Below are positions 53,535 through 63,466 of a stretch of 64,000 nucleotides of DNA, in pieces. The translations under genes were made by a program, and so were the position numbers. This DNA is from Methylomonas sp. EFPC3 (GTDB lineage: Bacteria > Pseudomonadota > Gammaproteobacteria > Methylococcales > Methylomonadaceae). Each line of letters begins with the position of its first letter. Position 1 is the first letter of the stretch. The notes beneath the pieces were generated by a model. That model worked only from the letters and a program-made list of their open reading frames with translations. It ran no database searches and was not told where the DNA came from. The stretch spans positions 2,728,001 through 2,792,000 of the forward strand of contig NZ_CP116398.1 of NCBI RefSeq assembly GCF_029643245.1, written 5' to 3'.

Positions 53535-54290
53535 TCAGGCCGCCAGCCGCCGTTTTTTGGCGAAAGACAAACCGGCTGCGCCGGCCAGGAACAAGGTCCA
53601 AGCCGCCGGCAGCGGCACCGGCGCGGTTTCCAGGATCAATTGCGGTACAGGATCGGTACTGCCTTGCGCGCCCGAGAAGTAATAAGGCACCAGCAAGCCG
53701 CCGTTGCCGTCGTCTTGGCTGACGAGAGGATCGATGACCCCGCCCAACGCGAACTTGCCGCCCAGTTTGGCGTTCAAGTCAGCCAGCGCCCCCGCCAAAT
53801 CGATGGTCAGAATCGAACCGGTGGTGATGGTGGAGGCCTTCAGATCGGTCTGGCCGTAAAGGGTGCCGTCGTTCATATCATCGAAGGCCGCCAGATTTTC
53901 CGCCGCGCTGGAATTGCCGTTGGTCAGCACATCGACGCCGGTCGAAACCGCGGAAATTTTGTAGTGATCGGTTTCGTTCGGCGATCTGCCGTCGCTGGGC
54001 GAAAAGATTTTCAAGGTCGCGCCGACGATCTTGCCGGTGATTTGGCTCAAGTCGTAAACGAAATAGTGGCGGATGGTAATTTGGGTGTCGGTGCTGGAAA
54101 AAGGACTGCCCAGGTCGTAGCGCGGCAAATTGTCCGGCGTGGTATGAGACACAGTGGTGGTGGCACCGCTGACGGTTCTTTCGAAGATGCCGAAGTTGGC
54201 GGCGTCGACCGTCACCAGGGCGGCACTAGCGTTAGAACTGATCGCCGGCAACAGCAGCACGGCCAGTAGCGAAGATTTAACAAGATTCAT
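53535..54290 (-). CDS. PEP-CTERM protein, unknown N-terminal domain
   Basis: 251 residues from the ATG at 54290 (RBS CAGGTGA). Signal peptide ends NASAA; the mature part is a beta-rich domain with YDLGSPFSSTDTQITIRHYF and a DNRSP-like loop, of the type often called DNRLRE or PEP-CTERM N-terminal domain. Sorting tail VPLPAAWTLFLAGAAGLSFA followed by KKRRLAA. The 270-base leader upstream carries a candidate dyad promoter (54538-54583) and a hairpin. Confidence 0.85.
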   Translation of the reverse strand: MNLVKSSLLAVLLLPAISSNASAALVTVDAANFGIFERTVSGATTTVSHTTPDNLPRYDLGSPFSSTDTQITIRHYFVYDLSQITGKIVGATLKIFSPSDGRSPNETDHYKISAVSTGVDVLTNGNSSAAENLAAFDDMNDGTLYGQTDLKASTITTGSILTIDLAGALADLNAKLGGKFALGGVIDPLVSQDDGNGGLLVPYYFSGAQGSTDPVPQLILETAPVPLPAAWTLFLAGAAGLSFAKKRRLAA

Positions 54291-54514
54291 CGTATTCACC
54301 TGAGTTTGGAAATGGACTAAAACATGTTGGCCGCATCCTTGGGGGGGCAGATCAACATCAATAACCGCCAAACCGCAAGGTTCCGGCGGCATGCAACAGC
54401 ACGGCCTGGATGCGCCGAAGCTGTCGGTACTTGCAGTAGCGCGGAAACCGCGAGCGAATCGCTGTTGCCGAACTGCGGTTAACCGGGGGCGTGCTTTGAG
54501 TTGTGCTTCGACGC

Positions 54515-54537
54515 ATCAGCCCGGTTACTGGGCTGAT
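54515..54537 (-). other. Hairpin in the leader of the PEP-CTERM gene
   Basis: Perfect 8-base inverted repeat ATCAGCCC / GGGCTGAT with a 7-base loop, directly after the predicted -10 of the dyad promoter, so it would lie at the 5' end of the transcript. It could protect the mRNA 5' end; no riboswitch fold is recognised. Confidence 0.35.
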
Positions 54538-54583
54538 ACTGTAATCGGTCCGGCGCCGCGCTTCCCCCTCCCCAGAGAGGGTA
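54538..54583 (-). promoter_or_regulatory. GC-rich dyad and candidate promoter of the PEP-CTERM gene
   Basis: Dyad CCCTCCCCAGAGAGGGTA (plus strand, 54566-54583) abuts a weak -35 (GGAAGC on the minus strand, 54560-54565); a 16-base spacer and TACAGT (54538-54543) follow. The layout matches the promoters at 21770 and 27276, but the -10 and leader length make it less certain. Confidence 0.45.
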
Positions 54584-54700
54584 TTTGCAGGTGAATATTT
54601 CACAAACGGCAAAATGTGCTACGGCCGGGTTTCCGCGCCGTCAGCCTTTCACCGTTTGGGGGATAAGCCAATCTGGGGGTAAGACTTGGCTTGTTGCGGT

Positions 54701-57700
54701 TTAGAACGACATCTCGATTCCGACCCAATACGCTCTGGGCGCACCGGGCCCGATGAAGGTACTGCTCAGCCAATCCCTGGAGTTGTAATTCCAGCCACTC
54801 GGACCGATGGCACCGCGCTCCGACGGCGAAAACGGATTGGTACCCAGCCGCCCGGCCGTCGCATATTGCCGATCGAACAAATTATTGATCATGCCGAACA
54901 CTTTGACCGTCTTACTGACTTGGTATTGGGTTTTCAAATTAAAGATGGCAAAGCCGGAGACGCTGCCGGCATCTTTGTATTGGCGGCCTCTGACCAGAAT
55001 CGAATTACCCAGTTGGTCGGTGGTGTAGTAATAGTGGTAGGCGCCCTGCTGATGGTCGTTGTTTTCATTACCGCGCACGAAGGAGGCGGTGTGCGCCACC
55101 ATGTTGATGCCGAACTGCCATTGCTCGGTTACATGAAAATTCAGCGAAGCGTTGATGTTGTGCAACGGTACGCCGGGCATACGGTCGCCGGGATTTACTT
55201 CGATCATGTCCTGCAAGGCCACAATCGGCCTCCCGGTCGAATCGTACAATTGCTGCCCGAAGTCGGCATTGACGTCGCGCTGAGCGGCGCTGCTGTTGTG
55301 CGGACTCAGCATGAACAGATGCGATTGGAAGGTAGCGTCGGTATAGCCGTAGTTCAGCGAGAAATCGACGATGCCGGCCTTGCCGGAAAAACCGAACTCG
55401 ATCCCCTGCCGCCGGGTCTCGCCGATGGTGTCGAAAAAGCTGCGATCGGCGGTAATGCCGACCAGATAAATGTCGTTGCTGACGTCGGTGCGGTAGACGC
55501 CGGCATTCCAATTCCAATCGCCGAAGACTTTGCCACGCACCCCAAATTCGTAAGAACTCGCGAAAATCTGCGGCAGAAACGGATCGCCGGACAAGGCGGT
55601 CGGCAAGGTGCAGGAGCCGCCGATTGTCGCCAAACTTTTCGGTATTGATTGCGAGTTGGGGTCGCCCGGATCTTGCGGCACCATGGTGCCGTCGTAGGCA
55701 CAGCCCAGTTCCACAGTGGACGGGGTCCGCGTGCCCCGGCTCCAGTTAAAGAACGGATTCAAGTCCTTGTATGGTACGTCCTGGTTTTTGAACGGCAGAT
55801 AACTAAAGCCGGCCGACGGGTTGAACGAGGTGTAGTCGAAGCTTTCCGAAGTTGGGGTTTCGCTATATTGGCCCAGGCCGTAGTAAGGGTTTTGCGAGTT
55901 ATAAACGTCATTTAACCAGCGCTCGTCGTTGTAGTTGGGCGTATCCCCACACGAGGCCAGATCGCTGCCGTTGCACAAAATGACCGTCGGCCGGTATTGA
56001 TTGAGGTCTTTGATATCGCTCAAACTTTCGAAACCGGCACGGGTACGGGCCCGCATCCGGTTTTTGACGTTGGTGCGATTGAAGCGACCGGAAACGCTCA
56101 GGTGTAGATTATCCACCGGCGAAAACGTCTCGCTGAAATAGCCGCTGAGGGTGCGGGAAACGCCGCTGAAGGAGTTGTTGTTGATGTCCTGCTGGCTGGC
56201 GGTGTATATCGGATCGATGTTGGCCGGGTCCAGATACACCCGGTGACTGGCGTCGATCAAACCAAGGCGCTGGCTGGTGTCGAAATCGGTCGAGGCATAA
56301 TCGATGGAGCCGCCGAACATGAATTTATGCCGCTTGTTGTTCCAGTTCAATTGCAGCGAGGCGCCGTCGGTGATCTGGCCGATGTCGGTTTTGCTCAATA
56401 CCCCGATCGGAGTTCCAGGAATGTAGCCGGCGGGCGAATAAATCGGATTGGGATCGATCGGATCGGTGTTGTTAACCGCCGCACCGTTGCGCGGGCCGGA
56501 CACCCTCTCGTAACGCACGGTGCTGCAGCCGGTACTTAAATTCAAAGGATCCAACGGAAACAGATTATTGCTTTCCTCCACCGTCAAGTTCTTTTTGTTT
56601 ATGCTCGTCGGATCCAGGGTACTGGTGCCGGTAAACGGATCGTAGATAAAAATGCCGTAATCGATAATGCCGTCGTGATTGGCATCCTGGTAGCGGCACA
56701 CCGGCTCTCCGGTCAAAGTGCCGTTCGCTTGCACCACTTGATCCTTTCCCGGTCCGTCGACGCTCATGTCGGAAAATCCTTCGTAAATATCGCCGGCAAC
56801 CGATTTACGGTTGCTGTCGCGGCGGTAAATTTGCCCGGTGACACTCCACTCGTCGTTCAAAAACAGTTCGCCGCCCAAGGTGTATTGCTGGAGCTGATTT
56901 TGGGTGCTGTCCGGCGAAGTAAACACCGAGGCCGGATCCTGCCGGTACAAATCGGTCGGAATCAAGCCGTTTCCCAACAGGTTGTTGCCCACCACCAAGG
57001 TGCTGAAACGCAGATTGTAATTTTCGCCGCGCACATCGAAACGAGCGAAACCCTGGTTGACCTGGGACGGCGAATTGTCCCGCCAGCCTTCTTCGTCGAA
57101 TCCGGTAAAGGACACGAAAGCGGCGACGGTACCGTTGTTCCAGCCGGCGGTCAGCTCGCCTTTCTTCCGATCCCACGATCCGCCGGTAAACCGCAAGTTG
57201 ACACCGCTATCGTCAAAACCGTTTTTGGTGCGTAGCGACAAGGCGCCGCCCAGCGTATTCAATCCGAACAACGGATTGGAACCCGGAAATACGTCCATGC
57301 TGGACAAGGCGTTCATCGGGATCAAATCCCAATTGACGATATCGCCGAAGGGTTCGTTCACCCTGACACCGTCAATAAATACCGACAGGCCTTGCGGCGT
57401 ACCCAATTGCGGCGACGCCGAAAAACCGCGGTAGCTGATATCCATCTGGAACGGGTTGCCCTGGTAATCGTTGACGTTAACCGATTGCAAATGGCTGTTC
57501 ATCAAGTCGCCCATGCTGGTGGCCAGGGATTCCTTGATGTCTTTGGCGGAGATCGACTGAATGTTGCCGGCGATTTGCTCTTTGTCCAGTTGCAAACCTT
57601 CGAGCGGGCTGATCTTAGCGGTGGGTTTGCCTTCGACGATGACACTATCCAATTCATTGGCTTCGACTTCGCGCTCTGCCGCCGGACATTGGCGGACACC

Positions 57701-57793
57701 AAACATCAGGACCAGCGCTAGGAGCGACCAAGAGAACGTAGTTCGGCATCCGCAGACTGAGTGCGGTGAATAGCGATCGGAAAGCGACAACAT
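54701..57793 (-). CDS. TonB-dependent outer-membrane receptor
   Basis: 1030 residues. Signal segment ends CPAAE; a TonB-box-like ELDSVIVEGK follows at about 47-56, then a plug domain (to about 220, SISAKDIKESLATSMGDLM, ISYRGF, GLSVFIDGVRVNEPFG, FGLNTLGGALSL). The rest is a 22-strand-type barrel ending in a terminal Phe (YWVGIEMSF). It imports a substrate (often siderophore, B12 or another large molecule) powered by TonB. The substrate is not shown by the sequence; in methanotrophs copper chelates are one possibility. No TonB or ABC genes are adjacent. It is downstream of no obvious regulator. Confidence 0.95.
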   Translation of the reverse strand: MLSLSDRYSPHSVCGCRTTFSWSLLALVLMFGVRQCPAAEREVEANELDSVIVEGKPTAKISPLEGLQLDKEQIAGNIQSISAKDIKESLATSMGDLMNSHLQSVNVNDYQGNPFQMDISYRGFSASPQLGTPQGLSVFIDGVRVNEPFGDIVNWDLIPMNALSSMDVFPGSNPLFGLNTLGGALSLRTKNGFDDSGVNLRFTGGSWDRKKGELTAGWNNGTVAAFVSFTGFDEEGWRDNSPSQVNQGFARFDVRGENYNLRFSTLVVGNNLLGNGLIPTDLYRQDPASVFTSPDSTQNQLQQYTLGGELFLNDEWSVTGQIYRRDSNRKSVAGDIYEGFSDMSVDGPGKDQVVQANGTLTGEPVCRYQDANHDGIIDYGIFIYDPFTGTSTLDPTSINKKNLTVEESNNLFPLDPLNLSTGCSTVRYERVSGPRNGAAVNNTDPIDPNPIYSPAGYIPGTPIGVLSKTDIGQITDGASLQLNWNNKRHKFMFGGSIDYASTDFDTSQRLGLIDASHRVYLDPANIDPIYTASQQDINNNSFSGVSRTLSGYFSETFSPVDNLHLSVSGRFNRTNVKNRMRARTRAGFESLSDIKDLNQYRPTVILCNGSDLASCGDTPNYNDERWLNDVYNSQNPYYGLGQYSETPTSESFDYTSFNPSAGFSYLPFKNQDVPYKDLNPFFNWSRGTRTPSTVELGCAYDGTMVPQDPGDPNSQSIPKSLATIGGSCTLPTALSGDPFLPQIFASSYEFGVRGKVFGDWNWNAGVYRTDVSNDIYLVGITADRSFFDTIGETRRQGIEFGFSGKAGIVDFSLNYGYTDATFQSHLFMLSPHNSSAAQRDVNADFGQQLYDSTGRPIVALQDMIEVNPGDRMPGVPLHNINASLNFHVTEQWQFGINMVAHTASFVRGNENNDHQQGAYHYYYTTDQLGNSILVRGRQYKDAGSVSGFAIFNLKTQYQVSKTVKVFGMINNLFDRQYATAGRLGTNPFSPSERGAIGPSGWNYNSRDWLSSTFIGPGAPRAYWVGIEMSF

Positions 57794-58014
57794 GGGAAAG
57801 GTCAGTGGTTGGTAAGTTGGCCTCGTGCGAGGATGGCTCTAACGAAAACTGCGCGATTCTAATCGGCAACCTCTTCGAGGGATACAGGAAAAATTCCTTA
57901 TATTTCAATAATTTTTTAGGATTTTTTCCTGCGCTTTATGCAGCAATATGCCTGCTAGAATGAAAAACAGGTCTCGGTAGCGAAGACCGAATTCTTCGAC
58001 TCGTCAGCACGCTT

Positions 58015-59180
58015 ATGAATATTTACAAGACGGTGTTATCCGGCGCCGGTATCGCTGCGGTAGCCATGATTTTCGGCGGCGCCCTGCAATGGTCGACCGG
58101 CGACCAGCACTCGCTCGCTACCCCTAAGCTCTTGATTGGCAATGGTGAAAAGCCGACTCGGCCACAACAAAACGCCGCAACGGCCAATGCATCGAGCAAT
58201 GCCGACTTGGCATTGGCCGATACCGACCCGACACCCCTATCGCCTAACGAGCCAAATCCGGCTCCCGCGGGAAAATTACCTGGTGTGTTTCGCGGCGACT
58301 GGGGGAAACCCCGATCTATGCCGCCAATGACCGGGTCAACTACGCCGGCTCGGCCTATTTGAGCCTACAAGCCGAGAATCAAAACCAAGTGCCGGACAGC
58401 AGCCCTAACTACTGGCGCTGGTTAAAGACCTACAAGGCCGCCGACCTGGAAACTTGCCGAACCGCCAAGGCCGGCGATGATCTGACCCGTTGCGACTTTA
58501 GCGAGAACACGAGCCTAAAGGATCGAAATTTAGCCGGCGCCGTGCTGTTCAAAGCCCGTTTGGGCGGCGAATTGGGCCGCGCTGATTTGAGCGGCGCCGA
58601 TTTATCCGGCGCGGCAGTGATCGGTTCGCTGGTTATCGGCGCCGAAACCCGGGTGGCCGGCGCCAATCTGTCCAGCTTGCAATCCGACGGCAACAACCCG
58701 CTGATCGCCGAATCGGCCAATCTGCAACAAACCAACTTCAGCCAAGCCAATTTGTCCGGCGCCAAACTGGCCGGCGCCGACATGTCCCAGGCGCAATTGG
58801 CCCACGCCACCATGACCGGCGCGGAACTCAGCGGCACCCAATTGGCGAACGCCGACATGCGTAACAGCAACCTCAGCTACGCCAATTTAGCCGGCGCCGC
58901 ACTGACCGACACCCGGTTGCGGGAAGCTAATCTGTCCGACGCCAATTTAAACGATGCCTTACTTGCCGATGCCGATCTGCAACAGGCCAACTTAGCGGGG
59001 GCGGAGCTTGGCGGCAGCGATCTATCCGGCGCGGATTTGCGCGGCGCCGACCTCTCGGCGGCCAAAGGCAGCGAACGGGCCGTTATCGATAGCCGCACCC
59101 AATTTCTGTCCGCCATCTGTCCGGATGGCGTGACGGTCGACGGAACCCAGGTAACCACCTGCGTTGGACACGGCTTCTAG
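58015..59180 (+). pseudogene. Secreted pentapeptide-repeat protein, frameshifted
   Basis: A signal-like N-terminus (SGAGIAAVAMIFGGALQW) and a Pro/Ala-rich linker lead to FRGDWG at 58300, where the frame breaks. One extra G in the GGGGG run (58301-58305) restores ETPIYAANDRVNYAGSAYLS, a carbohydrate-binding-module-like motif (W...Y...D.V.Y.G..Y), followed by about 190 residues of pentapeptide repeats (A(D/N)LSG type: LSGADLSGAA, LAGADMSQAQ, LADADLQQAN). The restored protein has 388 residues. Broken by a single base in a homopolymer, it could be real, phase-variable or a sequence error. The repeats predict a right-handed quadrilateral beta-helix exposed outside the cell. Confidence 0.8.
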
Positions 59181-59252
59181 CCGCAATGCTCAAGGACGAG
59201 CAAACCCTCCTCAATAGCAACGACACACAATTTATCGAACTAAGGAGAAACC

Positions 59253-60080
59253 ATGAAACACACATCACTTGCGGCAGCAATGCTCGCCGCCTTTGCCGTC
59301 TCCGGATCGGCCATGGCCACCGGCCTGATAACGCTACCGGCCACCGGCTTTGCCGTCCCCGGCGGCACTTCGGCCTACGCGACCTGCAACCTGACCGGCG
59401 ACTTCGGCTCTTTGGAGTCGACTCCGCCAACGTTTTCGCCCAACGGCGGCGCCAACAACACCTGCGCGGTGCCCAGCAATAATCCGCCGGTCAGCGGCTA
59501 TTCTCTGGTCGTCAGCACCCCGCGCAATATCCGCATCAACAACATCACCATCGGTACCGTAACCGACCAAGTCTGGCGTAACGCCGCCGGGACCAGTTGC
59601 GTTTACGCCGCTAAAATCCGCCTGAACAACGTCGACTACAACCCGTCGTCAGCCGGCACCCAGTATTTCGAAGTCAACGATTTCAAGCGCGCCGGCTTTC
59701 GCAATCGCGGCCCGGTTTCCGCCGGCTACAATTTCGTCACCCGCGGCGGCTCGGCATCGGATGAAGTCTTATTCCGCGTCGGCTTGACCTCTACCTCGGT
59801 CGCCCACGTCGCCGGCAGCACGGTAGCGCAACCCTTGACCTCGGTCGCCCCCATCAGCGACAACTGGGTGGACTTTACCTCGGACGTCAATTTCATGGAC
59901 CCGGACGGCTCGTCGATGCGTGATTCGTCTTGGTTTTACGTGCAAAGCGGCTGTACTTCGGCAACGCCGACCGCCGTGACCGGCGCGTTGCGCTTCCGTC
60001 AAACCGGGCAGGAAGGCCAACCCGTTGTGGAAATCAGCGTGGACGGTTACGCGCCGGCCGGCGCCAATACCAATCAATAA
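59253..60080 (+). CDS. Secreted protein, unknown function
   Basis: 275 residues. Signal peptide ends GSAMATG; mature part is beta-rich with three to four Cys (ATCNLTG, NTCAVPS, TSCVYAA, SGCTSAT), suggesting two disulfides. It has no PEP-CTERM tail, membrane anchor or domain I recognise. RBS AAGGAGAAACC. It follows the pentapeptide-repeat gene by 72 bases on the same strand and may be coexpressed as part of a surface or secreted set. Confidence 0.75.
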   Translation: MKHTSLAAAMLAAFAVSGSAMATGLITLPATGFAVPGGTSAYATCNLTGDFGSLESTPPTFSPNGGANNTCAVPSNNPPVSGYSLVVSTPRNIRINNITIGTVTDQVWRNAAGTSCVYAAKIRLNNVDYNPSSAGTQYFEVNDFKRAGFRNRGPVSAGYNFVTRGGSASDEVLFRVGLTSTSVAHVAGSTVAQPLTSVAPISDNWVDFTSDVNFMDPDGSSMRDSSWFYVQSGCTSATPTAVTGALRFRQTGQEGQPVVEISVDGYAPAGANTNQ

Positions 60081-60264
60081 TTAACCAATTCTCCGGAATC
60101 GATCGGACGCTTCGTCCAACAGTAAACCGGCGCAACCGCGCGAGCAGCAGAAGCTTGCGGTTGCCCCGGCACCTTAAGCTCAGGCAACTCAAATCAAATA
60201 GCTGCGGTTGGACCGGAGCCGCGAATATTCAGATCATCTGTAAGCCCTTGCGGCGAAACCCCAT

Positions 60265-61794
60265 TCAAAGCCCGGACAGATCCGTCAACACTGCCTGCGC
60301 CCGGCAAACCAGCGCATCGCGTTCGGTTGCGGCAAAACGGTCCAGGTTGCGATAGACCATGCTCAGGCGAGGATTGCGCTGTAACTGGTCGCGGTGGCGG
60401 ATGAAAAAATGCCAGTACAGCGCGTTGAATGGACAAGCGCGCTCGCCGCTGCGGGTCTTTTTATCGTAGCGGCAGCCCTTGCAATAATCGCTCATCCGGT
60501 CGATGTAAGCCGCGCTGGAGACGTAAGGCTTGGTGGCTAGCAAGCCGCCGTCGGCGAATTGGCTCATGCCCAACGTGTTGGGCAGTTCCACCCATTCGAA
60601 GGCGTCGATATAGACCCCCAGATACCAGCGATGCACGGCCTCGGGCGCCAAGCCGGCCAGCAGCGCGAAATTGCCGATCACCATCAGCCGCTGGATATGG
60701 TGGGCATAAGCGTATTGCAACGACTGACCGATGCAGGCCGCCAGGCAATTCATCTGGGTTTCGCCGGTCCAGAACCAGGACGGCAGCGGCCGGGTGTGGC
60801 CGAAATGATTGAGTTGCGCATAATTCGGCATCTTGGCCCAGTACACGCCGCGCACATATTCGCGCCAGCCGATGATTTGCCTGATGAAACCTTCGACGGC
60901 CGCCAGCGGCGCTTGGCCCTGGCGATAGGCGGCTTCGGCTCGCTCGACCACTTCGCGCGGGCTGAGCATTTTAGTGTTCAACGCAAACGACAGCAGCGAA
61001 TGAAACAGCCGCCAGCTGCGCCGGCTCATCGCGTCCTGAAAATCGCCGAACTGGGCCAAGCCGTCGCTGATAAAAGCGTCGAGCTGCTGTAACGCTTCCG
61101 CCCGATTCAGCGGCCAGCGAAAGTCTTCGGCGTCGGCCGCGCCGAAACTGCTGATGCCGGCAGCGACGATGTCTTGCCACAGCGTAGTATGGTCATGCCG
61201 CGGCCGGTTGTCGTAAGTCACCGCCGGCACGCCGGGCCAGGCCTTGCGGTTGTCATGGTCGAAATTCCATTGCCCGCCCAGCGGCCATTGCCTGTCGTCG
61301 AGCAATACGCCGTGTTTGACCCGCATCCGCCGATAGAATTTTTCCAGCAACCAATGCGGCTGTTCGCCGAAGCATTGGGCGGCGGCGTCGCGCTCGGTGT
61401 AGAAATGTTCACTGTCGCAGGCCCGGCTGGCGATAGCCAAGTTTTGGCAGTACTCCCGCAACTGCCGATCCAGCCGCCATTCGTCGGGTAACTGGTATTC
61501 GAAACGCTGCGCTTGAAAGCGTTCGATCAAGCAATCCAGATTGGCGGTCAGCGCTTGCCGGTTGTCGGCATCGTCGATTTTCAGGTAGTGCACGCGATGG
61601 CCTCGAGCGGTCAATTGCCCGGCAAAGTCGCGCATCGCCGCAAAAATGCCGATGATTTTTTGGGCATGGTGCAGCACGTAATCGGTTTCCTGACGGATTT
61701 CCATCAGCGTATAGACCACGTTCGGGTCGCTATCGACCAACCAGCTATGCAGAGGATTGAGCTGGTCGCCCAGGATCAGGCGCAATGTAGTCAT
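60265..61794 (-). CDS. FeS-containing cryptochrome/photolyase-related protein
   Basis: 509 residues from the ATG at 61794, which overlaps the stop of the upstream DUF2256 gene (ATGA). N-terminus [18 protein letters not shown] is typical of deoxyribodipyrimidine photolyase-related proteins (FeS-BCP, PhrB/CryB type). Cysteines for a 4Fe-4S cluster are visible in YCKGCRYD and RACPFN near residue 440, with another in MNCLAACIG. Members bind FAD and repair (6-4) photoproducts or act as light sensors. It is the last gene of a four-gene cluster with a second photolyase. Confidence 0.92.
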   Translation of the reverse strand: MTTLRLILGDQLNPLHSWLVDSDPNVVYTLMEIRQETDYVLHHAQKIIGIFAAMRDFAGQLTARGHRVHYLKIDDADNRQALTANLDCLIERFQAQRFEYQLPDEWRLDRQLREYCQNLAIASRACDSEHFYTERDAAAQCFGEQPHWLLEKFYRRMRVKHGVLLDDRQWPLGGQWNFDHDNRKAWPGVPAVTYDNRPRHDHTTLWQDIVAAGISSFGAADAEDFRWPLNRAEALQQLDAFISDGLAQFGDFQDAMSRRSWRLFHSLLSFALNTKMLSPREVVERAEAAYRQGQAPLAAVEGFIRQIIGWREYVRGVYWAKMPNYAQLNHFGHTRPLPSWFWTGETQMNCLAACIGQSLQYAYAHHIQRLMVIGNFALLAGLAPEAVHRWYLGVYIDAFEWVELPNTLGMSQFADGGLLATKPYVSSAAYIDRMSDYCKGCRYDKKTRSGERACPFNALYWHFFIRHRDQLQRNPRLSMVYRNLDRFAATERDALVCRAQAVLTDLSGL

Positions 61795-61940
61795 GGCGCG
61801 GTTACCGCAGGCCGTTGCCGGCGGCAGCGTTCCGAGCAATATTTCACGGCATCCCAGTCTTTTGCCCATTTCTTGCGCCAGGCAAACCGCCGGTTACAGA
61901 CCGGGCAGACTTTCGACGGCAGCGAAGCCTTGCGATGCAT
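61791..61940 (-). CDS. DUF2256 small zinc-ribbon protein
   Basis: 49 residues. [20 protein letters not shown]...[10 protein letters not shown] carries four Cys of a zinc ribbon, the DUF2256 signature. It starts at the ATG overlapping the stop of the upstream photolyase gene by one base (TGATG) and its stop overlaps the next ATG. Members are commonly found beside photolyase genes; the role is unknown, perhaps in DNA or protein binding. Too short to notice without the conserved Cys pattern. Confidence 0.88.
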   Translation of the reverse strand: MHRKASLPSKVCPVCNRRFAWRKKWAKDWDAVKYCSERCRRQRPAVTAP

Positions 61941-63463
61941 CAAAATTCCAATTCGGTTTGCATCCAGCCGCTGGCGGCTCGAGCTTTTCGACGCGGCGCC
62001 GGCCGCTGGCGCGAACCGTGTTTGGCGACGATGGCGGCCTTGGCGGCTTTGACTTCGGCCTTGCCACGCACGGCATAAAGTCTGGCTTTGGCTTGCCGGG
62101 TGGCGATTTCCAGATCGACCGGCGGTTCGGCAATATCGACGCCGACCTTGACCCCGCATTGCTGTTGCAGTCTGGCCGGCATCCGCCACGGTTCCAACAG
62201 CCATGCCTGCGGCACCCGCCGCATGGCCGGCAGCCAATGCCGAACGAAGTGGCCGTGCGGGTCGTGGTCGCGAGCTTGTTTGATCGGGTTATAGACCCGG
62301 GTGGCGTTGATGCCGGTGGTGCCCGCCTGCATTTGCATTTGGCTCCAGTGAATGCCCGGCTCGTAATCCAGAAACTGCCGGGCCAGCCAATGGCCGACCG
62401 GCTGCCAGTGCAGCCACAGCGGATAGCTGGCCACCGAAACCAGCATGGCCCGCATCCGGAAATTCAGCCAGCCGGTCTGCTTCAACATCGCCACGCAGGC
62501 GTCGACCAGCGGCCAGCCGGTGCGGCCGTCGATCAGGGCTTGAAAATGATACGGATTCCAATCGGCTTCGCGCAGACCGTCGTAGCCGCGATGCATATTT
62601 CTGAATTCCAGCTCCGGCTCGCTTTCCAGTTTCTGGATGAAATGGCAATGCCAGTAAAGACGGCTGACGAAAGCCGTCAGACCGGCCCGGCGCGGGTCGC
62701 CTTGCGGCAAGGCAGCGATCTGGCGGCGGCTGGCTTGCACTACTTCCCGCAAGCTCAGACAACCGAAGGCCAGATACGGCGACAGCCGCGAGCAGGCGCT
62801 TGGAGCCGATAATGGCGAGGAGATGCCGCCGCGATATCCGCGGCTGCGTTCGAACAGAAAATCGCGCAAGGTTTCGATACCTTGGCGGCGACCGCCTGGT
62901 TGGCGCTGCGGCGGATCAGGTTGAGTTAGACCCAAGGTCTGCGGTTCAGGCAACGTCATTGGTAACTCCGGTTGCAGCCATTGGACGTTTGTCGGTGCCT
63001 CAAGACAGTTTGCGGCCATCAGTTTTTCCCACTCGGCCTGCCACAGATCGCGATCCTGCAGGCGGCGCACGACGCCGAATTGGGGATATTCGTGCCAGGG
63101 CAAATGCCGAGTCCGGCACCAGCGCTGCACGGCCAAGTCGCGCTGAAAGCTGAGCCAGTTGCCGGTTTCCTGATGCGAGTACAAGGCCGCGAATGGCGCC
63201 TGCCGCCACAGCCGTTCCAGCACATCGACCGCTTCGCCGATTTCGACCCGCAAGCCGCCACCGCGTTTGCGTAGCGCCAAATCCAGGTCTAACAGACTTT
63301 CCCGCAGAAAAAGGTAGTGCTGGCTTGCCGCATCGGCCGCGGCCCACAGGCTGGGCTCGATGATGTACAGGCACTGCACCGGGCCATGGCGGCAAGCTTG
63401 CCACAGCGGCGCGTGGTCGTGCAGGCGCAGGTCGCGCTTGAACCAGACCAGGTTGTAACTCAT
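61940..63463 (-). CDS. Deoxyribodipyrimidine photolyase/cryptochrome family protein
   Basis: 507 residues. N-terminal Rossmann domain [20 protein letters not shown] and the FAD-binding C-terminal part ([49 protein letters not shown]) identify the photolyase/cryptochrome family. About 507 residues is on the long side because of a basic C-terminal tail ([12 protein letters not shown]). Predicted to repair UV pyrimidine dimers with blue light, or act as a photoreceptor. It overlaps the DUF2256 gene by one base and follows the TIGR02450 gene by 3 bases. Confidence 0.94.
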   Translation of the reverse strand: MSYNLVWFKRDLRLHDHAPLWQACRHGPVQCLYIIEPSLWAAADAASQHYLFLRESLLDLDLALRKRGGGLRVEIGEAVDVLERLWRQAPFAALYSHQETGNWLSFQRDLAVQRWCRTRHLPWHEYPQFGVVRRLQDRDLWQAEWEKLMAANCLEAPTNVQWLQPELPMTLPEPQTLGLTQPDPPQRQPGGRRQGIETLRDFLFERSRGYRGGISSPLSAPSACSRLSPYLAFGCLSLREVVQASRRQIAALPQGDPRRAGLTAFVSRLYWHCHFIQKLESEPELEFRNMHRGYDGLREADWNPYHFQALIDGRTGWPLVDACVAMLKQTGWLNFRMRAMLVSVASYPLWLHWQPVGHWLARQFLDYEPGIHWSQMQMQAGTTGINATRVYNPIKQARDHDPHGHFVRHWLPAMRRVPQAWLLEPWRMPARLQQQCGVKVGVDIAEPPVDLEIATRQAKARLYAVRGKAEVKAAKAAIVAKHGSRQRPAPRRKARAASGWMQTELEF

Positions 63464-63466
63464 CGC

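Noticed and set aside
54686-55648. 320-codon plus-strand frame opposite the TonB receptor
   Set aside because: Antisense to the receptor C-terminus, no RBS, no domain.
61757-62812. 351-codon plus-strand frame opposite the photolyase genes
   Set aside because: Antisense to two conserved genes and the DUF2256 gene; composition is shadow-like.
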